Part shown: positions 1 through 8,455 of the stretch, piece after piece
Position numbering within the stretch: position 1 is the first letter of the stretch
Layout: every line of letters starts with the position of its first letter
Origin: Pseudomonadota bacterium
Lineage (GTDB): Bacteria; Pseudomonadota; Alphaproteobacteria; Acetobacterales; Acetobacteraceae
Length of the DNA stretch: 33,051 nt
Direction of reading: 5' to 3'
Assembly: GCA_021826225.1 (NCBI GenBank)
Contig: JAKBAV010000016.1
Span: 1-33,051, forward strand
Notes under the pieces: model-generated
The model's database searches: none
What the model was told of the DNA's origin: nothing
What the model saw: only the letters and a program-made list of their open reading frames with translations
Made by a program: the position numbers and the translations under genes

Positions 1-279
1 GTGCTGTCGCGCTTCATGGGCCATTTCAACGTGGCGACCATCGTGATCACCTGGGTCGCCTTCACCGAGATCAACCTGCATAACCACGATCTATGGAATG
101 TGGACCGCTTTCCGTTCCGCTACGTGAACACGATGTCCAAGATGCATCACAACCACCATATCAAATTCACCGGCGGCAATTACGCGACCATCTCGCTGCT
201 TTATGACTGGATGTTCGGCACGCTGGATTATGGCGATGCCCGCAAGGCGAAAGCTCAGCCGGTCCGTAAGCCCGCCTGA
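1..279 (+). CDS. Sterol desaturase / fatty acid hydroxylase family protein, C-terminal part
   Basis: This is the 3' end of a gene whose beginning lies outside the window. The reading frame is open from base 1, and the GTG there is probably an internal codon. About 92 residues are visible. They contain a histidine-rich stretch (KMHHNHHIKF) and an upstream NLHNHD, which match the HxxHH-type di-iron ligands of the integral-membrane fatty acid hydroxylase/sterol desaturase superfamily. The ending, with an aromatic segment then MFGTLDYG, is also typical of that family. Such proteins oxidise lipid or sterol substrates in the membrane, but the substrate cannot be told from this fragment. A strong hairpin follows the stop codon directly. 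Confidence 0.75.
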   Translation: MLSRFMGHFNVATIVITWVAFTEINLHNHDLWNVDRFPFRYVNTMSKMHHNHHIKFTGGNYATISLLYDWMFGTLDYGDARKAKAQPVRKPA

Positions 280-285
280 CGAACC

Positions 286-312
286 AGCCCCCTGGGACCA
301 TCCCAGGGGGCT
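286..312 (+). terminator. Hairpin terminator between convergent genes
   Basis: A perfect 12-bp inverted repeat (AGCCCCCTGGGA / TCCCAGGGGGCT) with a 3-base loop lies seven bases after the desaturase stop. On the plus strand it is followed by a moderately T-rich tail (TCGTTCATTT), as in an intrinsic terminator. It also lies just past the degP stop on the other strand, but the tail on that side is not T-rich, so termination there would be weaker. Confidence 0.7.
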
Positions 313-320
313 TCGTTCAT

Positions 321-1883
321 TTACTGACCGGACTGGCTGTGGCTGCCGGAACGGCCGCCGAGGTCGATACCGACGAACAGCGCCTGGCCCTGGCGGATGA
401 TGCGCAGCGCCACGGCTCCTGAGCCGGTCTTGCGCGCCGTGGCGATGGCGTCCACCGCATCGGCCGGGGTGTTCACGGTGGTTGCTCCCACGCCGACCAG
501 CAGGTCGCCCGGCTGCAGCCCGGCAACATCCGCGGGCGAGTTAGGTGTCACCGCGGTGATCACCGCGCCGGTCGCGCTGTCAGGCAGGTTAAGCTGGCTC
601 CGCGCATCCGGGGTCAGCGGCGCCAGCGTCAACCCGAGTGCCCCGTGCGAGGCCGGTCCGCTTTGGCTGCCGCCATTCTGCTGGAACGCGGCGTCCGGGT
701 TGGCCGGCATCGTGGTCACGGCAACAGAGACGCTCTGCTGCGCCCCGTTACGCAGGTAATCGATCTTGGCCTGCTGGTTGGGACCGACATTGGCGATATC
801 CGAGGCCAGATCGCCGGGATTGGTCACCTTTGCACCATTCACGGCGGTGATCACATCGCCCGCCTTCAACCCGGCATGCTCCGCCGGACTGCCGGGCGAT
901 ATGGCCGCGATCAGGGCGCCATCCTTGGTCGGGTCAAGTACCGGCAGGCCCAGCGCCTGCGCCATTTGCGGTGAAATCTCCTGCGCCGCGACGCCGAGAT
1001 AGCCGCGCACCACCTTGCCGCTGGCAATCAGCTGCGTGGTGATCCGCTTGATCGTGTTTGAAGGAATGGCAAAGCCGATGCCGACGGAGCCGCCGGTCGG
1101 GCTCAGTATGGCGGTGTTGATGCCGATGACCTGACCCTTCTGGTTGAACAGCGGTCCGCCTGAATTGCCTTCATTGATCGGCGCGTCGATCTGGATGAAG
1201 CGGTCATACGGGCCGTCGCCTATGTCACGGCCCAGCGCCGATACGATACCGGCGGTCACCGTGCCGTCCAGGCCGAACGGATTGCCCATGGCGATCACCC
1301 ATTCGCCTGGCGTGACCGTCGCGGAATCACCGAGGTCGAGATAGGTGAGCGGATGTCCGGCCGAGATTTTGAGCACCGCAAGGTCGGTCTTGGGGTCGGT
1401 GCCGATGATTTTGGCAGGATAGGTATTGCCATCGGACAGGGTGACCGTGACCGTCCGCGCGTCCTTCACCACATGGTCGTTGGTGATGATGATGCCCGAG
1501 GAATCGATCACGAAGCCGGACCCCTTGGCCTCGACCGCCTGCGGCTGCTGCGGCACGCCGAAGCCAAAGCCGAAGGGCAGGCCGGGGATCTGCGGGAAAC
1601 CCGGCGGCAGCCCGCTTTGCCCCTGGTCGCCCGGGCCGTTATCGCCACCATCGCCGCTTTGGTCGGAAGTCTGGTCGAGCTTCAGGTGAACATCCACCGA
1701 CACCACGGCCGGCGACACGCGCTTGACCAGGGAGGCGAAATCCGGAAGCGGGGAAAAGCCCTGCTCAACGCTTTTGGTAGCGTCCAGCGAAGGATCGGCC
1801 GCCAGGGCGGGAGGACAGATCAGGGCTGTACTCCCGAGCAGGGCCAGCGAGAGGGCAGCGGCACGGGAAAGGGAAGGGCGCAT
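321..1883 (-). CDS. degP: Periplasmic serine endoprotease DegP/HtrA (Do family)
   Basis: A 520-residue HtrA protein that degrades or refolds damaged envelope proteins in the periplasm. A Sec signal peptide ends near residue 29 (ALA-A). A Gly/Pro/Asp-rich linker (about 70-115) precedes the trypsin-like domain. The catalytic triad reads His137 (TNDHVV), Asp167 (KTDLAV) and Ser241 (GNSGGP). Two PDZ domains follow, roughly 290-385 and 415-505, the full DegP/DegQ layout. The start is supported by a GAGGAG ribosome-binding site at 1894-1899. The gene has its own upstream region (1884-2065) with paired TGTAAC half-sites and a candidate promoter, which suggests envelope-stress control. Family assignment is secure. 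Whether it is DegP, DegQ or MucD in the strict sense is not. Confidence 0.95.
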   Translation of the reverse strand: MRPSLSRAAALSLALLGSTALICPPALAADPSLDATKSVEQGFSPLPDFASLVKRVSPAVVSVDVHLKLDQTSDQSGDGGDNGPGDQGQSGLPPGFPQIPGLPFGFGFGVPQQPQAVEAKGSGFVIDSSGIIITNDHVVKDARTVTVTLSDGNTYPAKIIGTDPKTDLAVLKISAGHPLTYLDLGDSATVTPGEWVIAMGNPFGLDGTVTAGIVSALGRDIGDGPYDRFIQIDAPINEGNSGGPLFNQKGQVIGINTAILSPTGGSVGIGFAIPSNTIKRITTQLIASGKVVRGYLGVAAQEISPQMAQALGLPVLDPTKDGALIAAISPGSPAEHAGLKAGDVITAVNGAKVTNPGDLASDIANVGPNQQAKIDYLRNGAQQSVSVAVTTMPANPDAAFQQNGGSQSGPASHGALGLTLAPLTPDARSQLNLPDSATGAVITAVTPNSPADVAGLQPGDLLVGVGATTVNTPADAVDAIATARKTGSGAVALRIIRQGQALFVGIDLGGRSGSHSQSGQ

Positions 1884-1963
1884 TTAATCGAAACTCCTCA
1901 GTATGGGCAGTTGGGTAAGATTTGGGTCGAGGAAGCAGCGTGAATCGCCGGGTGACTGTTACT

Positions 1964-2014
1964 TAAATGCCACACCGAAGGGGTATTCTCAACCGTGTTA
2001 CAAAAAAGGTTACA
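1964..2014 (-). promoter_or_regulatory. Candidate degP promoter with tandem TGTAAC half-sites
   Basis: Read on the minus strand, two identical TGTAAC hexamers (2009-2014 and 1997-2002) lie 12 bp apart, separated by CTTTTT. Four bases further is TTGAGA (1987-1992), a good -35 box, and after a 17-bp spacer a weak -10, CATTTA (1964-1969). A third GTAAC sits at 1958-1962. Direct half-sites about one helical turn apart, placed just upstream of a -35, are the usual layout for an OmpR/PhoB-family response regulator activating transcription. The regulator's identity is inference; a ChvI/BvrR-class envelope-stress regulator would fit. Confidence 0.4.
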
Positions 2015-2029
2015 CTTCTTCACCCCCGG

Positions 2030-2063
2030 AAAAATTACGCGCGGCGTCCTGCCGGTGCCCGCG
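2030..2063 (-). terminator. Possible weak terminator after the universal stress gene
   Basis: Just after the TAG of the universal stress protein gene, the minus strand reads CGCGG, a 14-base loop, then CCGCG, followed within four bases by ATTTTT (2030-2034 on the plus strand is AAAAA). The stem is only 5 bp and the loop is long, so this is a tentative call. Confidence 0.3.
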
Positions 2064-2065
2064 AG

Positions 2066-2932
2066 CTACCGGTTCATCAACACGGGCAGTTGCGCGTTTT
2101 CCAGCACATGCCGGGTAATCCCGCCCAGGATGAGCTGGCGCAGCCGCGAGGCGGTGGAATAGGCGCCCATGGACATCAGATCCGCCCCGAAATCCCCCGC
2201 CGCGGCGAGCAGCCCGGCGCCGGTCACCCCCCGGCGCGGGTAAAACTGCACGACATCCGCGGTGACCCCATGATGCGAGATATATTCGGCAACCTCCGCA
2301 CCGGAAGGGCCGGGGCGGCGGTAATCATCGGATACCAGAATCCGCACCGCCTCCGCCTGGCGCACGAAGGGCATCACCGAGGCCAGTGCCGAGGCGGCAT
2401 TGGCCGTGCCGTTCCAGGCGATGGCGACGCGTTTGCCGATGGTGTCCGGCAGGCGCACCGGGGCGAGCAGCACCGGCCGGCCGGAATCGAACAGCACCGC
2501 ATGCAGCGCATCCGCCGCCGCCACATCCTCGCCGGCCTGTGGGTGCGGCACGATGGTAAGGTCCGCCAGCCGGGCTTTATGCGCGATCAGCTCATCCTCA
2601 CGCCCGGTGAGTGCCGTGAAACTGGCGCTGGGTTCGTCCCCGCCGCGCAGCGCCTCGCCCACCGGCACGCCTTCCTCCTCCGCCGCCATGGCGAACAGCT
2701 CTTCCAGGCTGCGCTCACGTGCCCCGGTCGCGCGTTCCGAGGCACTCATCATGTCCTCGATCATAGCCCCGGTCATGCCCTCGCCGACGAAGGGCGCGAA
2801 TTCCTGCGCCGTGCGGATATGCAGCACCTGCAGATGCGCGTGCCAGCGTTTGGCCAGCGTCAGCCCGGTATGCAATGCCGAAACCGCCGAGGCGGTGCTG
2901 GTAACCGGAAGCAGGAATTTGCGGACCGCCAT
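2066..2932 (-). CDS. Universal stress protein, two tandem UspA domains
   Basis: A 288-residue cytoplasmic protein with two Usp folds in one chain (about 1-145 and 155-288). The second domain keeps the nucleotide-binding type signature GAYSTASRLRQLILGG followed by TRHVLENAQLPVL near the C-terminus, a strong family hallmark. The first domain lacks a clear copy and may be structural. Proteins of this type support survival under stress; the ligand here is unknown. The start is well placed: AGGAGC lies at 2938-2943, and a consensus TATAAT -10 (2961-2966) lies upstream. It precedes degP in the same direction but has its own possible terminator. Confidence 0.9.
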   Translation of the reverse strand: MAVRKFLLPVTSTASAVSALHTGLTLAKRWHAHLQVLHIRTAQEFAPFVGEGMTGAMIEDMMSASERATGARERSLEELFAMAAEEEGVPVGEALRGGDEPSASFTALTGREDELIAHKARLADLTIVPHPQAGEDVAAADALHAVLFDSGRPVLLAPVRLPDTIGKRVAIAWNGTANAASALASVMPFVRQAEAVRILVSDDYRRPGPSGAEVAEYISHHGVTADVVQFYPRRGVTGAGLLAAAGDFGADLMSMGAYSTASRLRQLILGGITRHVLENAQLPVLMNR

Positions 2933-2960
2933 CGGGGCTCCTTATTGTTCATTCATCGCG

Positions 2961-2966
2961 ATTATA
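2961..2966 (-). promoter_or_regulatory. Consensus -10 box upstream of the universal stress gene
   Basis: On the minus strand this hexamer is TATAAT, a perfect sigma-70 -10 element, in an AT-rich patch between the FAD oxidoreductase stop and the universal stress protein start. The predicted transcript start near 2954 would leave a leader of about 22 bases carrying the AGGAG site. The -35 region 16-17 bp upstream (around TAGTTT) is poor. Confidence 0.45.
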
Positions 2967-2985
2967 TGACATAACGCTGAAAAAA

Positions 2986-4248
2986 CTACAGCAGATCGCG
3001 CAGGCGGAACCAGGAGGTGGCGAGCAGCAGAGCCGGGGTACGCAGCGCCGGGCCGCCGGGGAATTTGGCGTGCGGAATGCGGGCAAACAGGTCGAACCGC
3101 TCCGCCTGGCCGGCAATGGTCTCGGCCGCGAGCTTGCCGGCCAGCCCCGTGAGCGCCACGCCATGCCCCGAAAAGCCATGGGCGAACAATATGTTATCGG
3201 CGAGCCGGCCGAAATGCGGCGCGCGGTTCACCGTGATATCGACATTGCCGCCCCAGAGATACTCCACCCGCGCATCGCGCAATTGCGGGAAAACCCTTAC
3301 CGCGCGGCGCAGCATGGAGGCGCCGAGGCTGGGCGGCGGCAGGGTGGAATAGGAGACGCGTCCGCCGAACAGCATCCGGTTGTCGGGCGAGCGCCGGAAG
3401 TAATCCAGCACGAAATTAAGATCCCCGACCGCCTCGTTACCCGGGATCAGGCTGGGCACATCGTCGCGCGGCTCGGTCGCCATGATATAGGTGCCGACCG
3501 GCATGATATAGCCCGCCAGCCCGCGCTCCAGACCGCCGAGATAAGCCCCCCCCGCGACCAGCAGGTAAGCCGCGGTAACGCGATGCCCCCCGGCATGCAG
3601 GATGATTTTCGCCCCCGGCTCGACTTTGGTGACCGCCGCCTTGGCAAATAATTTCGCCCCCGCCGCCTGAGCCGCCCGGGCAAGGCCAAGCGTATAGTTA
3701 TACGGGTGGATATGCCCGGCAATGTCATCCTCCAGTGCCGCGATATAGCGCGGGCTCGGCAGCTTCGCCTGGAGGTCGGCACCTTGAAGCAGCCGCCCCA
3801 CCGGCGCGCCCAGCGCCGCCAGCTCCTCCTGCTCGTCATGCAGGTCGCGTAGCTGGCGTTCCTTCAGCGCGGCGTGCAGGTAGCCGCGCACCGGGTCGGC
3901 CGGAATGCCGAAGCGCGCGATCTGCCCGTGCAGCAGGTCCACCGCCTCGACCGACATGTCCCATAGCCGTCTGGTGGTATCCGCCCCGGTGAGCTGGCGC
4001 AGTTTATGCAGTGAGCAGCCAAAACCCGGCAGCGCCTGCCCGCCATTGCGCCCGGAAGCGCCCCAGCCGATATCCTGCGCCTCCAGCAGCGCCACGCTGT
4101 AGCCGCGCTCCGCCAGGTGCAGCGCCGCCGAAACCCCGGTAATGCCGCCGCCGATAATGGCGACATCGGCGGATATGTCCTGCGTCAGCGTGGCGGCGGT
4201 AAAATCAACCTTGCGGGTCGCGTGGTAGTAGTTTTGCATTCGCTGCAT
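2986..4248 (-). CDS. FAD-dependent oxidoreductase, DAO family, PuuB-like
   Basis: A 420-residue flavoprotein of the D-amino-acid oxidase family. The N-terminal Rossmann motif is at residues 33-38 (GGGITG) after the beta strand VAIIG, with the acidic end of the second strand at LLEA. The segment GWGASGRNGGQ is the conserved FAD-contact motif of the gamma-glutamylputrescine oxidase (PuuB)/glycine oxidase-like group. The C-terminus carries FAHGFSGHGVALTGLAGKL, the second FAD-binding block. These enzymes oxidise amines or amino acids, giving peroxide and ammonia. The start is uncertain: ATG at 4248 has ACAGGA only about 3 bases upstream, while ATG at 4239 has it about 12 bases upstream. It lies 31 bases after the PCu(A)C-like gene and may be in an operon with it and the GST. 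No other putrescine genes are nearby, so the substrate is open. Confidence 0.85.
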   Translation of the reverse strand: MQRMQNYYHATRKVDFTAATLTQDISADVAIIGGGITGVSAALHLAERGYSVALLEAQDIGWGASGRNGGQALPGFGCSLHKLRQLTGADTTRRLWDMSVEAVDLLHGQIARFGIPADPVRGYLHAALKERQLRDLHDEQEELAALGAPVGRLLQGADLQAKLPSPRYIAALEDDIAGHIHPYNYTLGLARAAQAAGAKLFAKAAVTKVEPGAKIILHAGGHRVTAAYLLVAGGAYLGGLERGLAGYIMPVGTYIMATEPRDDVPSLIPGNEAVGDLNFVLDYFRRSPDNRMLFGGRVSYSTLPPPSLGASMLRRAVRVFPQLRDARVEYLWGGNVDITVNRAPHFGRLADNILFAHGFSGHGVALTGLAGKLAAETIAGQAERFDLFARIPHAKFPGGPALRTPALLLATSWFRLRDLL

Positions 4249-4279
4249 CGTCCTGTCTGGCGGCGCCGGGTACGCAGCT

Positions 4280-4696
4280 TCACTTATGTGGCGGCGTTAC
4301 GGCGTTGAGATAGCCGATCAGGCTTCCCGTCCGCGTGAAGCTGAAGGCGCAGGGCAGGATGCCGTCGCGCTTCACCTTGTAGCGCGCATCGTTGATGAGC
4401 AGATGCGGCCCATTGGCCGAGAGCGTCACGGTCCCGCCCGGCGGGATGACCAGGCTGGGCAGGGTTTTGCCACCGGCATCGGCCAGCACGGTGCTGGCGG
4501 CGATGCTGCAGCTGACACTGGTGAGACTATCGGGGGCATCCCCGGTATTATGGATCTGCAGGAAGCCTTCAGTATCCTGGTTGTCCTTCGCGGTCTGCCA
4601 GACCGTGCCATGGTCGAGGGTCAGCACCGCATCGGCACAGGCCGGCAAAGCGGGGAGCAGGAGGGCCAGCCCGAGGGCTATGGAACGGAGCTTCAT
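4280..4696 (-). CDS. PCu(A)C-like periplasmic protein with degenerate copper site
   Basis: A 138-residue exported protein. Residues 1-22 form a signal peptide; LPAC at 17-20 also resembles a lipobox, so a lipoprotein is possible. The remainder has the fold pattern of the PCu(A)C copper chaperone family: FLQIHNTGDAPDSL early, then IPPGGTVTLSANGPHLLI and a closing GYLNAV. Family members bind Cu(I) through a conserved Met/His set, including an HxM near this point. Here His98 is followed by Leu-Leu, and the middle region (SCSIAASTVLADAGG) has no Met or His, so the site looks lost or rearranged. Its ATG overlaps the GST stop (ATGA), which implies translational coupling. Copper delivery should not be assumed. 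Confidence 0.7.
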   Translation of the reverse strand: MKLRSIALGLALLLPALPACADAVLTLDHGTVWQTAKDNQDTEGFLQIHNTGDAPDSLTSVSCSIAASTVLADAGGKTLPSLVIPPGGTVTLSANGPHLLINDARYKVKRDGILPCAFSFTRTGSLIGYLNAVTPPHK

Positions 4697-5349
4697 GCGG
4701 GGCTTTCATATTTTTCGAGTTGCCAGGATGCGGGCTCGTGTGCCGCCAGCTCGTACCAGGCGGCAACCAGCGGATGCGCGCGCACCGCCGCGCAATAGGC
4801 CGCCGCCCCGGCGGAGAGCGGCGGCGCGTAGGTAAGGAGCCGGGCCGCGACGGGCGCGTACATGGCATCCGCCGCGTTGAACGTCCCGCCGAACAGATAC
4901 GGCCCACCCTGGCCGAACACGGCGCGGGTTTCCGCCCAGATCATCTCGACCCGCGCGATATCCGCAAGGCTCTCCGGAGTCTGTCCCAGCCCGGCAAAGT
5001 CGCGGCCGAGATTCATCGGCATCGCCAGGCGCAGGGCGCGGAACCCGGCATGCATTTCCGCGGCAATGGCGCGGGCATGCGCCCGTGCCGCCCGGTCGGC
5101 CGGCCATAAAGCGGGGTTGAATTCGGCGCAATACTCCGCGATGGCGAGGCTCTCCCATATACGCGCGCCCTGATGGTCGAGGAACGGCACCAGCCCGCTG
5201 GGCGAGACCGCCTTCACCGCCGGGGAGTTGCCGCCGGCAAGCGGGATGAAAATCTCCTCCACCGCCAATCTGGCCAGGCGCGTCATCAGCCAGCCGCGCA
5301 GCGACCACGATGAGTAGCGCGCCGTACCGAGGTAAAGTTTTGCCGTCAT
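4693..5349 (-). CDS. Glutathione S-transferase family protein
   Basis: A cytosolic GST-like protein of about 218 residues. The N-terminal thioredoxin-like domain begins KLYLGTARYSSWSLRGWLM, with the Ser-rich active-site region (YSSWS). It includes the glutathione-binding SGLVPFLD (cis-Pro) and ESLAIAEY. An all-helical C-terminal domain follows, with FGGTFNAADAMYAPVAARL, matching the conserved N-capping box of the family. I prefer the ATG at 5349, because homologues start close to MTAKLYLG; an in-frame ATG at 5361 would add four residues. The stop overlaps the start of the PCu(A)C-like gene. The gene diverges from folP across a short GC-rich inverted repeat. Confidence 0.88.
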   Translation of the reverse strand: MTAKLYLGTARYSSWSLRGWLMTRLARLAVEEIFIPLAGGNSPAVKAVSPSGLVPFLDHQGARIWESLAIAEYCAEFNPALWPADRAARAHARAIAAEMHAGFRALRLAMPMNLGRDFAGLGQTPESLADIARVEMIWAETRAVFGQGGPYLFGGTFNAADAMYAPVAARLLTYAPPLSAGAAAYCAAVRAHPLVAAWYELAAHEPASWQLEKYESPA

Positions 5350-5382
5350 CACCCGCTCCATTAAACCGCCGCCTCCCTAGCA

Positions 5383-5421
5383 CGGCGCCCCCCTTGTGCC
5401 AAAATTTGGGGGGCAGCGCCG
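5383..5421. repeat. GC-rich inverted repeat between GST and folP
   Basis: CGGCG plus six C (5383-5393) pairs with six G and CGCCG (5408-5413 and 5417-5421), with a 3-base bulge on one side and a 14-base loop. It sits in the divergent GST/folP interval and covers the unlikely GTG start at 5396. It could fold in a folP leader transcript or act as an extruding element. Confidence 0.45.
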
Positions 5422-5425
5422 CTTC

Positions 5426-6283
5426 ATGCTAGCGGGGCGCATGGCCGCATCCGCCGCAAGCTGGGCCGGGCTGTCCCTTGCCCGGCCACTCGTCATGGGC
5501 ATCCTCAACGTCACGCCGGATTCATTCTCCGATGGCGGCAGCCATGCCGCGCCGCACGCCGCCATCGCGGCCGGTTCGCGCTTGCTGGCCGAGGGCGCGG
5601 ATATTCTGGATATCGGCGGCGAGAGCACGCGTCCCGGCGCCATTCCGGTTACGCCGGCGCAGGAGCAGGCGCGGATTCTGCCGGTTATCCGGGCGCTGGC
5701 GGCGCAAGGTGCCGTCATCTCGGCCGATACCCGTAACGCCGCCACCATGGCGGCGGCACTGGATGCCGGGGCCGCCATCATCAACGACATTTCAGCCCTC
5801 ACCCATGATGCCGCGGCACTGCCTTTGGTGGCGGCGCGCGGCTGCAAGGTGGTGCTGATGCATGCGCGCGGCACGCCCGCCACGATGAACGATCGCGCGG
5901 TCTATGATGACGTGGCGGGCGACGTGCTCGCCGAACTCCTGGCGGCGCGCGACCGTGCCCTTGCCGGCGGCGTCCGGGCGGAAAACATCGCGCTCGATCC
6001 CGGTTTCGGCTTCGCCAAGCGCGGCGCGCAGAATGTGGCGCTGCTGCGGGCCACGGCGCGCTTCGTTGCCACCGGGCATCCCGTGCTCATCGGCCTGTCA
6101 CGCAAGCAATTTCTCGGCGCGCTGTCAGGCGAGGCCGAGCCCGCCAAACGCGATCCCGCATCCCTGGCGGCGGGGCTGTTCGCGCTGGGGCTTGGCGCCC
6201 ATATCGTTCGGGTCCATGACGTGGCAGGCACGGTTCAGGCCTTCCATGTGTGGCGGATTTTAAATGCGAGATATGATGGGTAA
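5426..6283 (+). CDS. folP: Dihydropteroate synthase
   Basis: Condenses 6-hydroxymethyl-dihydropterin diphosphate with p-aminobenzoate to give dihydropteroate in folate synthesis; it is the sulfonamide target. From the ATG at 5426 it has 285 residues in a TIM barrel. Signature 1 is [14 protein letters not shown] (about 25-38), signature 2 is [11 protein letters not shown] (62-72), and the later blocks are [23 protein letters not shown] and the C-terminal RVHDV. The frame extends upstream to a GTG at 5396, but that codon lies inside a hairpin and has no ribosome site. ATG 5441 is another option. Its last 20 bases overlap glmM, so folP, glmM and thiD form one operon, although the three enzymes serve different pathways. 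Confidence 0.95.
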   Translation: MLAGRMAASAASWAGLSLARPLVMGILNVTPDSFSDGGSHAAPHAAIAAGSRLLAEGADILDIGGESTRPGAIPVTPAQEQARILPVIRALAAQGAVISADTRNAATMAAALDAGAAIINDISALTHDAAALPLVAARGCKVVLMHARGTPATMNDRAVYDDVAGDVLAELLAARDRALAGGVRAENIALDPGFGFAKRGAQNVALLRATARFVATGHPVLIGLSRKQFLGALSGEAEPAKRDPASLAAGLFALGLGAHIVRVHDVAGTVQAFHVWRILNARYDG

Positions 6284-7646
6284 TTCGGATAATCGCCGGC
6301 TCTTCGGCACGGATGGCATTCGCGGCACGGCCAATACCGCGCCGATGACGCCCGAAATGGCGCTCAAGCTCGGCCAGGCGGCGGGGCTCATGTTCACCCG
6401 TGGCAGCCATCGCCACCGCGTCATCATAGGCAAGGATACCAGGCTGTCCGGCTACATGCTGGAGCCCGCCCTCACCGCCGGTTTCTGCTCCGCCGGCATG
6501 AATGTCACTTTGGCGGGGCCACTTCCCACCCCGGCCATCGCCATGCTCACCCGCTCGCTGCGGCTCGACCTCGGCGTGGTCATCTCCGCCTCGCATAACC
6601 CGTTCGAGGATAATGGCATAAAGCTGTTCGGCCCCGATGGCGCCAAGCTCTCCGATGAGGCCGAGGCCGAGATCGAGGCGCTGATGGGCCAGGACCTGTC
6701 CGGCCGCCTGGCCGGGCCGGAGCATCTCGGCCGCGCCTCGCGCCTGGTGGATGCCGCCGGGCGCTATATCGAAGCCGCCAAATTCTCCCTGCCGCGCGGC
6801 CTGCGGCTCGATGGTCTGCGCATCGTGCTCGATTGCGCCCATGGCGCGGCCTACAAGGTCGCGCCGGCGGCTTTGTTCGAGCTGGGCGCCGAGGTCATCG
6901 CCCTCGGCGTCTCGCCGGACGGCTTCAACATCAACCGCGAGTCCGGATCCACCGCGCCGAGGCAGCTTTGCGAGGCGGTGCTGGAACATGGCGCGGATAT
7001 CGGCATCGCGCTCGACGGCGATGCCGACCGCGTGATCCTGGCCGATGAACGCGGCGAGATCATCGATGGCGACCAGATTCTCGGCCTCATCGCGCGGGAC
7101 ATGGCCGAGGCCGGCACATTGCGCGGCGGCAGCATCGTTGCCACCGTCATGTCCAATCTCGGGCTGGAGCGGTTCCTCGCCCGGCGCGGCATTGACCTCA
7201 TCCGCACCAAGGTCGGCGACCGCTATGTCGCCGAGGTGATGCGGGAAAAAGGCATCAATCTGGGCGGCGAACAATCCGGCCATGTCATCCTGTCAGATTT
7301 CGCCACCACGGGCGACGGGCTGGTGGCGGCGTTGCAGGTTCTCTCCGTGCTGGTGCGCTCCGGCAAGCGTGCCTCGGAAGCCTGCCGCATGTTCGCACCG
7401 CTGCCGCAGCTGCTGCGCAATGTCCGCTATGCCGGCGCCTCGCCGCTGGCTCTGCCGCATATCAAAACCGCCATCGCGGACGCCTCCACCCAGCTCGGCA
7501 CCAAGGGCCGCGTGCTGATCCGCGCCTCCGGCACCGAACCGCTGATCCGCGTGATGGCCGAAGGCGAGGATGCCGCGCAGATCCACGCCATCGTCGACAG
7601 CCTGTGCGGCACCATCGCTTTGGCCACCGCCGAAGCCGCCGAATGA
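6264..7646 (+). CDS. glmM: Phosphoglucosamine mutase
   Basis: Interconverts glucosamine-6-phosphate and glucosamine-1-phosphate on the route to UDP-GlcNAc, for peptidoglycan and LPS. The product has 460 residues in the four-domain alpha-D-phosphohexomutase layout. FGTDGIRG lies near the start. The phosphoserine loop is SASHNP with the catalytic Ser at 110. The metal loop is LDGDADRVI, the sugar-binding loop is GGEQSGHVI, and [15 protein letters not shown] is the C-terminal phosphate-binding loop. Start choice is ambiguous: ATG 6264, 6273 or 6276 are all in frame and all overlap the end of folP. Homologues usually have fewer residues before FGTDGIRG, so the later ATGs are credible. thiD starts inside its stop codon. 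Confidence 0.96.
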   Translation: MRDMMGNSDNRRLFGTDGIRGTANTAPMTPEMALKLGQAAGLMFTRGSHRHRVIIGKDTRLSGYMLEPALTAGFCSAGMNVTLAGPLPTPAIAMLTRSLRLDLGVVISASHNPFEDNGIKLFGPDGAKLSDEAEAEIEALMGQDLSGRLAGPEHLGRASRLVDAAGRYIEAAKFSLPRGLRLDGLRIVLDCAHGAAYKVAPAALFELGAEVIALGVSPDGFNINRESGSTAPRQLCEAVLEHGADIGIALDGDADRVILADERGEIIDGDQILGLIARDMAEAGTLRGGSIVATVMSNLGLERFLARRGIDLIRTKVGDRYVAEVMREKGINLGGEQSGHVILSDFATTGDGLVAALQVLSVLVRSGKRASEACRMFAPLPQLLRNVRYAGASPLALPHIKTAIADASTQLGTKGRVLIRASGTEPLIRVMAEGEDAAQIHAIVDSLCGTIALATAEAAE

Positions 7647-8419
7647 AAATCGTCTTCACGATCGCCGGTTCGGATTCCGGCGGCGGGGCCGGCATCGAAG
7701 CGGATATCAAAACCATTTCCGCCCTCGGCGCCTATGCCTGCACCACCATCACGGCGGTTACGGCGCAGAACACGCTGGGCGTGGCCGGGGTACACACGCT
7801 TCCCGCCGCCTTCGTGGCGCTGGCCATGAAAACCGTGCTCGATGATTTCCGCGTGGACACCGTAAAACTCGGCATGCTGGCCAATGAGGCGATCATCCGC
7901 GCCGTCGCCGGCGTGCTGCCGGATACCATCCCCATCGTGCTCGACCCGGTAATGGTGGCAACCTCCGGTGCCGTGCTGCTGGAGGATGGCGCCATTGCCG
8001 CCATGCGCCAGCTCCTGCTGCCCCGCGCCACGCTGGTGACACCGAATTTGCCCGAGGCCGCGCGGCTGACCGGGCTCCCCGTCGGCAATGCGGCCGAGCG
8101 CATCGCCGCCGGCCATGCGCTGCGCGCCATGGGGGCGCGCGCGGCGCTGGTAAAAGGCGGGCATGGCGATGACGACATGCTGACGGATTATCTGGTCACG
8201 GATACGGCGGTGGAGGCCATCATCCTGCCGCGCCTGCACACGAGCAGTACCCATGGCACGGGCTGCACCATGGCCTCGGCCATCGCCACCGGCCTCGCCC
8301 AGGGCCTGCCGTTGTTGGCTTCGGTACGCCGCGCGCGGGATTATCTGCAGGAAGCCATCCGCACCGCACCAGGTTTCGGCGCCGGGCATGGGCCGGTGAA
8401 TCATCTAGTACGCATATAG
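7643..8419 (+). CDS. thiD: Hydroxymethylpyrimidine/phosphomethylpyrimidine kinase
   Basis: Phosphorylates HMP and HMP-phosphate to HMP diphosphate for thiamine synthesis. The product has 258 residues in the ribokinase fold. [18 protein letters not shown] at the N-terminus binds the pyrimidine, [11 protein letters not shown] lies mid-chain, LVTPNLPEA follows, and HGTGCT (204-209) is the anion-hole/catalytic block with Cys208. The frame is open from 7604, but the proper start is the ATG at 7643, which overlaps the glmM TGA as ATGA and fits the family N-terminus exactly. It is the last gene of the folP operon and converges on argJ 36 bases later. Confidence 0.94.
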   Translation: MKIVFTIAGSDSGGGAGIEADIKTISALGAYACTTITAVTAQNTLGVAGVHTLPAAFVALAMKTVLDDFRVDTVKLGMLANEAIIRAVAGVLPDTIPIVLDPVMVATSGAVLLEDGAIAAMRQLLLPRATLVTPNLPEAARLTGLPVGNAAERIAAGHALRAMGARAALVKGGHGDDDMLTDYLVTDTAVEAIILPRLHTSSTHGTGCTMASAIATGLAQGLPLLASVRRARDYLQEAIRTAPGFGAGHGPVNHLVRI

Positions 8420-8455
8420 AAACGATCAGGAGGATTTCCCGCGCACGCCGCGCGC

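Noticed and set aside
6087-7283. A 398-residue minus-strand frame
   Set aside because: It is antisense to folP and glmM, with composition typical of a shadow frame.
7604-7642. Upstream extension of thiD
   Set aside because: It lies inside glmM and adds an Arg/His-rich segment that does not fit the family start at [12 protein letters not shown].
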